64,000 nt of DNA. Origin: Anthropogastromicrobium sp050944455 (GTDB taxonomy: Bacteria; Bacillota; Clostridia; Lachnospirales; Lachnospiraceae). This document shows, one piece after another, positions 58,162 to 64,000 of the stretch. The notes under the pieces are model-generated. The model worked only from the letters and a program-made list of their open reading frames with translations, was not told where the DNA came from and made no database searches. Each line of letters begins with the position of its first letter. Position 1 is the first letter of the stretch. Location: positions 20,367 through 84,366 of the forward strand of contig JBMNRC010000013.1 in NCBI GenBank assembly GCA_050944455.1, given 5' to 3'. A program made the translations under genes and the position numbers.

Positions 58162-59745
58162 TCAGGTGCAGTGCCTGAACTTGTACTCCATCACCATTCT
58201 GGAAAGAACCAGCCCGATGGGGAGCGAGATCACAAGGAGAACCGCGCGGACCAGCCATTCGTTGCCGGTCGTGAAATCGCTGATTCCCAGGTAATACATC
58301 GCCCGGTACATATACATGCCGGGGACCATGATGACAATCGAGGGCACGGTAAGCGACAGCCTCGGATACCCCGTTTTGATTTTCACCAGGGACGCCAGGA
58401 TGCCGGACACAAACGCGCCGACGAAAGCCGCCAGAAAATAAATCACGCCCCACCGGCTCATCATTTCCAGCCGCAGCGTGTTGGAAATCATCCCGATCAG
58501 GCCGGCGGTGGCGGCCATCCTGCGGGGGCTGTTGTACATCAGCGAAAATCCGTAGACGCCGATAAAGCTCATAATCAGCCTGAGAAGCAGGCGGACGTTT
58601 TCGTTCATTTCCGGCGTCTGCAGCTCATTGGGCCTGAAATCCAGGATCAGGGACGACGCCATGCCGGTCAGGGTCGCCACCAGGATGATCAGGATGCCGT
58701 TCAGGATGCGCTCGGATCCCGAGCGGTAGTCCTGCTTGGCGAAATCGATGCCGCCGGTGATGAGCAGGAAGCCCGGGATGATAAAGAGCATGGAACACAG
58801 ATACCCGGCTTCGTGCGCATCTGTCACGCTGCCGAAATATTCCGTGAGCCGCACGGCCCCGACATACGAGAAGCAGGCCGTCGCGACGCCTACCGCCACG
58901 TTCAGGGCCAGAGCGAACTTGTGCTGGATCAGTTTCACCCGCACGAAGTTTCCGAGGCCGGCGCCGATGAAGGCGCAGATCATCTCAACCAGCCCGCCGC
59001 CCAGCAGGAAAGTGAAGGCGAAGCAGGCGATTCCCGCCGCCAGTCCCTGGTTCCAGGCCTTGTAGAAAAGCCGGGAATGCTCGATTTTGTCCAGCATCTC
59101 ATGGAATTCGCCGACGGTCTTCTGATCCGCTTCCTCGCAGAACTCCCGCACAAAGCGGGAAAGCAGCATCAGCTTGTAGGTATTGATGCCCGAAGCCTTC
59201 ATGCTCAGGCAGTAGGTAACGCTCTCCCCGTCCCCGAAGCAGGTGTAGTTGAGGTTCAGCAGACCGACGTCCGCCGAGACAACGACATTCATGGCCTCGG
59301 CTGTCCGGTTCATCTCATCGCGCACGCGCCATGCCCCGGAGCCGGCTTCCAGAAGCATGAAACCGACCCGGCCGATCAGCGAAGCCTTCGCGGAAAGCCC
59401 CGCGTGAAGCGCAGTCGGCTCCCCGGCATTTCCGGAAGCCGCGGCTTCCGCAGCTGATTCTGACACAACAGCGGCTGATGATGCGCTGCCTGACGCCGCG
59501 GTGTCCGATACCGCATTATGTGATGCGGCGCTTCCCGAAACTGTTCCGCCCGCGGCGCTGTTTTCTGATGCCGCTCTGCCCGCGGCGCCGGCCTCTGTTC
59601 CGCTTCCGCCGTCCCGGCGCCCGCTTTCCCGGCACATGCTGTCCCAGGGAATCGGCGCGTGCAGAATGGTGTGAGACGTTCCCACCGCTGCTTTCACAAC
59701 TGTACTGAAGCCGTTTTCCTCTTCTCTTTCTCTCTTTATACCCAT
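58162..59745 (-). CDS. ThrE-type threonine/serine exporter, two-domain
   Basis: 527 residues from the ATG at 59745, one base after the citrate synthase stop. Residues 1-45 are conserved-looking, then an Ala/Ser/Gly-rich low-complexity stretch fills 46-116. The ThrE domain (DUF1212) runs from about 120 to 360, with RVGFMLLEAGSGAWRVRDEM at its start and several helices; the ThrE_2 domain (DUF3815) fills about 380-520, including SLTVPSIVIMVPGMYMYRAMYYL. About ten membrane helices in all. It should export threonine, serine or related metabolites. Tight coupling to citrate synthase suggests the two are made together. Confidence 0.85.
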   Translation of the reverse strand: MGIKREREEENGFSTVVKAAVGTSHTILHAPIPWDSMCRESGRRDGGSGTEAGAAGRAASENSAAGGTVSGSAASHNAVSDTAASGSASSAAVVSESAAEAAASGNAGEPTALHAGLSAKASLIGRVGFMLLEAGSGAWRVRDEMNRTAEAMNVVVSADVGLLNLNYTCFGDGESVTYCLSMKASGINTYKLMLLSRFVREFCEEADQKTVGEFHEMLDKIEHSRLFYKAWNQGLAAGIACFAFTFLLGGGLVEMICAFIGAGLGNFVRVKLIQHKFALALNVAVGVATACFSYVGAVRLTEYFGSVTDAHEAGYLCSMLFIIPGFLLITGGIDFAKQDYRSGSERILNGILIILVATLTGMASSLILDFRPNELQTPEMNENVRLLLRLIMSFIGVYGFSLMYNSPRRMAATAGLIGMISNTLRLEMMSRWGVIYFLAAFVGAFVSGILASLVKIKTGYPRLSLTVPSIVIMVPGMYMYRAMYYLGISDFTTGNEWLVRAVLLVISLPIGLVLSRMVMEYKFRHCT

Positions 59746-59746
59746 G

Positions 59747-61102
59747 TCAGATCCTGTCGTCCATCGGTTTGAACTCTTCTGTGGTTCCCACATACAGGGT
59801 CGCCGGGCGCATGATCTTTCCGTCGTACAGCTTGTTCTCGACATTGTGCGCTACCCAGCCGGCCACTCTCGCGATGGCGAACAGCGGGGTGTAGAGATCT
59901 TCCGGAATTCCCAGCATGCTGTAGGCGAAGCCGGAGTAGAAATCGACGTTGGTCGGGATCGTCCGGTTCTTCTTCGCCATAACCTCCTCGTGCACGGTAT
60001 CCTCGAAAGCCTTGTAGAACGCGAAACGGTTCTCCATTCCCTTCTCTACGGCCAGCTTCTCGCACAGCGAGCGCAGCAGCTCGCATCTCGGGTCGGAAAT
60101 CGTATAGACGGCGTGGCCGAATCCGTAAACCAGCCCGCTTCCGTCAAAGAAATTCCCATCCAGGATGGCGTCGACCACCGGGCGGATCTTTTCTTTGTCA
60201 TCTGTATAGCCGATCTGGTCGATGACCTGGCGCATCATGTGGGCCGCCGTGATGTTGGCGCCGCCGTGGCGCGGGCCTTTCAGGGCGCCGATCGATCCGC
60301 ACACCGCGGAGTACAGGTCGGTTCCCGTGGAGCCGATCACGACATTGGTGAAGGCGGAGTTGTTTCCGCCGCCGTGGTCCGCGTGGATCACGAGAATCGC
60401 GTCCAGGAGGTTTGCCTCGCGGTCGGTGAAATTCCCGTCCGGGCGGAGCATATAAAGAATGTTCTCGGCGATCGAGTACTCAGGCTTCGGATAGTGGATG
60501 ACGAGGGATTTGCGGTAAAGCTCGTGCATCTTGGCCTGATAGGAATAGCAGCCCATGGCCGGGAACTTGCCGATCAGGTTCAGTCCCTTGCGCAGCGTTT
60601 CGTAGGTGTCGGTGCTGTCGGGGTTGTTATCGTAATTGTAGAGCGACAGCGTGAGCATCTGCAGGCAGTTCATCAGGTTCTTCGACGGGGTGCGCAGAAC
60701 CTCGTTGACCAGAAAATCGTCCGGAAGATCGTAGCGTTTGGCCAGCGAAACCTTGAAGCTTTCAAACTGCTTTCTGGTCGGCAGAAATCCGAAAAGAAGC
60801 AGGAAGACCGTCTCCTCATATCCGTAGTTTCCCTGGCGGTTGTTCACCAGATCGGCCAGGCTGTATCCGCGGTACAGCAGGTTGCCTTCGCAGGGAATGA
60901 CGTTCCCCTGATCGTCCTTTTTGTAGCCGACGACGTCGGAAACCCGGGTCAGCCCGAACCGCACGCCTGTGCCGTCCTCGTTTCTGAGACCTTTTTTCAC
61001 GTTATACTCCTTGAAAAGCCGGTCCGGAATCACCGTATAATTGGCCGACTGTCCGAAAAACCTCGCCACCACAGCATCATCATGATAATTCGTACTCAAC
61101 AT
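59747..61102 (-). CDS. gltA: Citrate synthase
   Basis: 451 residues from the ATG at 61102 behind CAGGAGGCATGA. Catalytic-site motifs are intact: HADHGGGNNSAFT near 245, GPRHGGANI near 280, and GLVYGFGHAVYTISDPR near 325, with the usual His and Asp/Arg residues. Length and N-terminal extension fit the Clostridia-type citrate/methylcitrate synthases. It condenses acetyl-CoA and oxaloacetate, feeding 2-oxoglutarate and glutamate synthesis. No aconitase or isocitrate dehydrogenase lies beside it; instead a ThrE-type exporter follows at once. Confidence 0.95.
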   Translation of the reverse strand: MLSTNYHDDAVVARFFGQSANYTVIPDRLFKEYNVKKGLRNEDGTGVRFGLTRVSDVVGYKKDDQGNVIPCEGNLLYRGYSLADLVNNRQGNYGYEETVFLLLFGFLPTRKQFESFKVSLAKRYDLPDDFLVNEVLRTPSKNLMNCLQMLTLSLYNYDNNPDSTDTYETLRKGLNLIGKFPAMGCYSYQAKMHELYRKSLVIHYPKPEYSIAENILYMLRPDGNFTDREANLLDAILVIHADHGGGNNSAFTNVVIGSTGTDLYSAVCGSIGALKGPRHGGANITAAHMMRQVIDQIGYTDDKEKIRPVVDAILDGNFFDGSGLVYGFGHAVYTISDPRCELLRSLCEKLAVEKGMENRFAFYKAFEDTVHEEVMAKKNRTIPTNVDFYSGFAYSMLGIPEDLYTPLFAIARVAGWVAHNVENKLYDGKIMRPATLYVGTTEEFKPMDDRI

Positions 61103-61238
61103 TCATGCCTCCTGTTTCCGCGATATACATTCAGGATTTCAGTCTGAACGGGAGATTTCTGCCGCTTTTCCTCCCCGGCGAAAACCACGCCGCGCGGATC
61201 ATCCTTTGACGGCGGATCCGTCTGCGTGGGTTTGGTCC

Positions 61239-61267
61239 ATTGTAGCCGATCTGGCTGCTTTTGGAAA
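61239..61267 (-). promoter_or_regulatory. Promoter of the citrate synthase/ThrE operon
   Basis: TTTCCA (61262-61267) and TACAAT (61239-61244) are spaced by 17 bases, 137 bases before the ATG. Confidence 0.55.
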
Positions 61268-61289
61268 GATATTTTTTCGGCGGGGCCCG

Positions 61290-61390
61290 GCGCCGGCTGA
61301 ATTCACACGGCACAGCACCGGTTCCGCAGCGGCGCCGGCCGGCCGAATTCGCATGGCACAGCACCGGTTCCGCAGCGGCGCCGGCCGGCT
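61290..61390. repeat. 46-base direct repeat upstream of citrate synthase
   Basis: GGCACAGCACCGGTTCCGCA and the following GCGGCGCCGGC occur at 61309 and again at 61355 (46-base period), flanked by partial copies on both sides. It lies between the fucO terminator and the gltA promoter. The stretch from 61391 to 61530 shows nothing else. Confidence 0.8.
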
Positions 61391-61529
61391 GTATCCGGAT
61401 TCCGGCAGGCAGCGCGCCGCCAGACCCGTGGGAGCTTCGGTGCGCGCGGTTCGCTGATCAGACATGCTTTCATGCCGCCGCCCTGGTCCCGCGGCCGCCG
61501 GCAGAAATTCAGCACACTGGCAAGAGCTG

Positions 61530-61575
61530 AAAAAGCCGCCGCACCCCGTTCCTTTCGGAGCGGGAATGCGGCGGC
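61530..61575 (-). terminator. Terminator of fucO
   Basis: GCCGCCGCA (61535-61543) pairs with TGCGGCGGC (61567-61575), with inner CCGTTCC/GGAGCGG pairing; the minus strand continues TTTTTC. About 55 bases behind the stop codon. Confidence 0.88.
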
Positions 61576-61630
61576 AGAGTAATCAGGCTTTCTGTTCTGT
61601 TTTCAGCTCAGGCTGATTCTCTCCGGACGA

Positions 61631-62788
61631 TCAGTCCTTCGGCGGCATCAGCTGGCGGAACATCGCGATAACCTGTTCCTTGGTAGCCTCTCTCGGGTTG
61701 CCCGGATAGCATGCGTCGTTCAGCGCGTCGGTAGCCAGCTGGTCGAGATCCTCTTCTCTGATCTTCTCGTTGTACTTCGGGATCTTGACGTCCTCAGACA
61801 GCTGCTTGACCGCGTTGATCGCGGCGTCCGTGTATTCTTTCTTGCTCATCTTGTCAACGCCCTGGACGCCCATCGCGCGAGCGATCTCACGATAGCGCTC
61901 GCCGCAGTAGTCGCGGTTGAATTCCATGGTGATCGGAAGGAACATTGCGCAGGCAACGCCGTGCGGAGTGTCATAGTGAGCGGAAAGGGTGTGAGCCATG
62001 GAGTGGTCAATGCCCAGTCCGACATTGGAGAATCCCATGCCGGCGATGTACTGAGCCAGAGCCATGCCTTCGCGGCCTTCCTTCGTGTTGGCGACAGCGC
62101 CGCGCAGATTCTCGCTGATCAGGCGGATCGCCTCCAGATGGAACATGTCGGTCATCTCCCAGGCGGCCTTGGTGGTGTAGCCCTCGATTGCGTGGGTCAG
62201 GGCGTCCATGCCGGTTGCGGCGGTAAGGCCCTTCGGCATCGAAGACATCATATCCGGGTCGACAACTGCGATCTCGGGGATATCGGTCTCGCCGACGCAG
62301 ACGAACTTTCTCTGCTTCTCAACATCGGTGATGACATAGTTGATCGTAACCTCGGCAGCCGTGCCGGCGGTCGTCGGAACCGCGATGGTCGGAACCGCGT
62401 GGTTCTTGATCGGAGCTACGCCTTCCAGCGAGCGGACATCCTCAAACTCAGGGTTGTTGATGATGATTCCGATAGCCTTTGCGGTATCCATGGAGGAGCC
62501 GCCGCCGATCGCGATGATGGAATCAGCCTTGGCCTCTCTGAATGCCTTGACGCCATCCTGAACGTTCTGAATCGTCGGATTCGGCTTGATGCCGGAGTAC
62601 AGCGTGTACTCGATGCCGTTCTTCTCAAGAAGATCGGTAACCTTTGCGGTAACGCCGAACTTTACGAGATCCGGATCGGAGGTAACGAATACCTTCTTGA
62701 ACCCCTTCTGGGCAACGATGCCCGGGATCTCATTGATTGCGCCGTGCCCGTGATAGGACACTCCGTTCAGGACAATACGATTTGCCAT
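61631..62788 (-). CDS. fucO: Lactaldehyde reductase/1,2-propanediol oxidoreductase, iron-type alcohol dehydrogenase
   Basis: 385 residues from the ATG at 62788 behind GAAAGGAGTTTC. The sequence follows E. coli FucO closely over its whole length: MANRIVLNG start, AIGGGSSMDTAKAIG (NAD site), IPTTAGTAAEVTINYVITD (as spaced motif), ATGMDALTHAIEGY (metal-binding Asp and His), and the GIDHSMAHTLSAHYDTPHG metal histidines. It reduces lactaldehyde, a product of fucose or rhamnose breakdown, to 1,2-propanediol with NADH, though this family also takes other short alcohols. It stands alone, with a leader of about 380 bases. The fucosidase at 18154 offers a source of fucose. Confidence 0.93.
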   Translation of the reverse strand: MANRIVLNGVSYHGHGAINEIPGIVAQKGFKKVFVTSDPDLVKFGVTAKVTDLLEKNGIEYTLYSGIKPNPTIQNVQDGVKAFREAKADSIIAIGGGSSMDTAKAIGIIINNPEFEDVRSLEGVAPIKNHAVPTIAVPTTAGTAAEVTINYVITDVEKQRKFVCVGETDIPEIAVVDPDMMSSMPKGLTAATGMDALTHAIEGYTTKAAWEMTDMFHLEAIRLISENLRGAVANTKEGREGMALAQYIAGMGFSNVGLGIDHSMAHTLSAHYDTPHGVACAMFLPITMEFNRDYCGERYREIARAMGVQGVDKMSKKEYTDAAINAVKQLSEDVKIPKYNEKIREEDLDQLATDALNDACYPGNPREATKEQVIAMFRQLMPPKD

Positions 62789-62828
62789 TTCTGAAACTCC
62801 TTTCGCTTGTTCCGCCTGAATTTTTTCA

Positions 62829-62952
62829 GACAGGATATATACAGGCTGCGCTGTGCAGACTGTATGGACTCAGACTGTATCTACAGGCTGCATTCTTCTG
62901 GCAGAAACGTTCAGACCGCCGCACAGGCATACAGACTGTATTTACAGGCTGT
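62829..62952. promoter_or_regulatory. Repeated CTGTA-NN-TACAG sites in the fucO leader
   Basis: CAGACTGTATCTACAGGCTGC at 62871-62890 region and CAGACTGTATTTACAGGCTG at 62932-62951 both hold the perfect inverted repeat CTGTA-2-TACAG; a half-kept copy lies at 62829-62849 and an extra CAGACTGTAT at 62856. They look like operators for one dimeric regulator within 170 bases of the fucO start. Confidence 0.55.
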
Positions 62953-63178
62953 GTTTTCGCAGATTTGATTTTCGCAGAATACCGCCCGGGAACTCAGGCC
63001 TGCCCGGATTCCCGCCCGGCCCGGCACTGCCTTTTCAGTACACTGCAGACTTTACCGTCACACAGGGGATTTGCCGCCTGCTGTGACATTTTTACGGGTA
63101 CGCGCCGGTCTTTCCGATCTCATAGCCGAACTTTCCCGATTTTGAACGATACTGTGATTCTCTGCGCTGTTGCTTTTA

Positions 63179-63206
63179 TTATTATCTTCCGGCCGCCCAA
63201 TGTCAA
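63179..63206 (-). promoter_or_regulatory. Promoter upstream of fucO
   Basis: TTGACA (63201-63206) and TAATAA (63179-63184) are spaced by 16 bases. If used, the fucO leader is about 380 bases long. I compared the leader by eye with common riboswitch consensus motifs and found no match. Confidence 0.6.
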
Positions 63207-63274
63207 CCTTTTTCCCAAAAACATCCGGGTTTTATCATTCATAGCAGACATGGCGGACGGGCAGCCGTGTTGCC

Positions 63275-63548
63275 TTCAGTTTGGGCTATCCGCGCCGGTT
63301 TCGGCGGCCGCATTCAGTTTTCATGATTTGCGCCGGCCCGGTGGCCGCCGCGTTTTCAGTTTGCGCTATCTGTGCCGGCTTGAGCGGCCGCGTTGGCATT
63401 CAGGCTTCTTCATCCAGCCGGGCGGCAAGGCGTTCACTATGCGCTATCCGCGCCGGTTTCGGCGGCCGCGCCTGGTTTTCACGGTTTGTGTACCGGCCCG
63501 GCGGCATCGCCTAATTTCACAGATTGTGTGCCGGCTTGAGCGGCCGCG
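63275..63548. repeat. Seven degenerate 38-40 base tandem repeats
   Basis: Units start at about 63275, 63313, 63353, 63393, 63433, 63471 and 63511. The consensus is TTCAGTTTGCGCTATC then TGTGCCGGCTTGAGCGGC and CGCG. Each has a GCCGG/CGGC inverted repeat. The array ends exactly at the stop codon of the gene remnant at 63549, and lies between it and the fucO promoter. Confidence 0.85.
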
Positions 63549-63806
63549 TCAGTTTTCGGTCTCCGCGGCTGCCTTCGCGTCCTGTTCCGCCGCGCCTTTC
63601 GCCGCGTTCGCCCGCTCGCCCTGCTCGGCCATCATTTTGCCGATCTCCTCCGAGCCGGTCAGGTCGTAGACGATGCCGAGGAAATAGCCGGCGAGCTCCG
63701 GGTCGGGCTCTTCCTTCATAAAGTGATCGGCGTAGGTCATCGCGAGGCCGACCACCCTCTTGTCCGGACCCAGCGGGAAGGCGTCCTTTTTCGCGATAGC
63801 CTTCAT
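63549..63806 (-). pseudogene. Hypothetical protein, probably truncated at its 5' end
   Basis: 85 residues from an ATG at 63806, but the frame stays open to a TGA at 63894-63896 and its codons there (ETKDLLAEIREKAGKIPAP) look like real protein, while GAGGAG stands too close to the ATG to serve it. I infer that the true start was lost where DNA of different composition joins near 63890. The protein is soluble, with an Ala/Glu/Lys-rich tail; no family is recognised. Confidence 0.5.
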
Positions 63807-63884
63807 CTCCTCGAAATCAGGCGCCGGTATTTTTCCCGCCTTCTCCCTGATTTCGGCGAGCAGGTCTTTGGTCTCCCTGCTCCT

Positions 63885-64000
63885 ACAATAAAGTCAGGGT
63901 ATAGAGAACCCAACAGCCAGTTGGGATCTACATCCTTCATTGCTAAAGCTGTTAGAATGGAATGGCATGGATCTGACGTCTCCCTCCTTGGGCCCATATG
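63885..64000. mobile_element. Lower-GC segment at the right edge, possible mobile element end
   Basis: About 45 % GC against over 60 % next to it. Frames across it on both strands are open for short stretches (for example ALAMKDVDPNWLLGSLYPDF on the minus strand), but I recognise no transposase. It abuts the broken 5' end of the gene remnant. It may be the end of an insertion element whose bulk lies beyond the window. Confidence 0.3.

Noticed and set aside
62789..63172. Riboswitch in the long fucO leader
   Set aside because: Compared by eye with cobalamin, TPP, c-di-GMP and other common consensus elements; no match. The repeats there look like operators instead.
1..64000. tRNA and rRNA genes
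   Set aside because: No cloverleaf with the conserved GGTTCGA-type arm and no rRNA sequence was noticed on either strand; a covariance search would be needed to be certain.

Overview
The window looks like chromosome from a high-GC, low-lipoprotein relative of the Lachnospiraceae (Clostridia, Bacillota). I infer this from the YesM/YesN and LplABC type sugar systems, a T-box tyrS leader, CIRCE-controlled heat-shock genes, strong AGGAGG-type ribosome sites, indolepyruvate:ferredoxin oxidoreductase and iron-type FucO. No rRNA, tRNA, CRISPR array, intact transposon or prophage was seen. Nearly all genes lie on the minus strand; the plus-strand exceptions are the YesN/YesM pair, a MATE pump and one AraC regulator.

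Layout. 1-6235: an LplB-type permease (cut by the left edge) and its binding protein, divergent from a YesN/YesM two-component pair. 6810-8153: MATE pump. 8298-12240: Fe(III)-type ABC importer (ATPase, binding protein, fused double permease). 12892-19641: sugar ABC importer, divergent AraC regulator and cytoplasmic GH29 alpha-L-fucosidase; with the FucO lactaldehyde reductase at 61631-62788 this suggests fucosylated glycan use. 19841-23747: iorA-iorB-paaK, an aryl-pyruvate to aryl-acetate/CoA module. 24081-24497: DUF3899 membrane protein. 25091-35606: an oppABCDF operon in which four of the five subunits are enlarged. 35994-38320: SurE and a metallo-beta-lactamase-fold protein. 38712-43228: a second sugar importer (MsmK, two permeases, binding protein). 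43657-46139: EamA exporter and tyrosyl-tRNA synthetase with a complete T-box leader and promoter. 47135-52130: a double-anchored, domain-swapped GH3 protein with two small membrane partners, next to an AgrC/AgrA-like pair (52463-54519). 54922-56109: two Hsp20 genes under a promoter overlapped by CIRCE. 56666-62788: MFS transporter, ThrE-type exporter coupled to citrate synthase, and fucO. The right end (63549-64000) holds a gene remnant joined to DNA of clearly lower GC.

Most striking are (1) the Opp transporter, with a membrane-anchored ectodomain on the OppF ATPase, a roughly 370-residue insert in OppD between Q-loop and signature, a roughly 215-residue ectodomain in OppC, and loss of the OppD cysteine cluster; (2) the absence of a lipobox cysteine in all five ABC binding proteins; and (3) many short tandem repeat arrays, several with about 40-bp hairpin units, sitting in the gaps between genes. 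These are read directly from sequence; their functions are inference.
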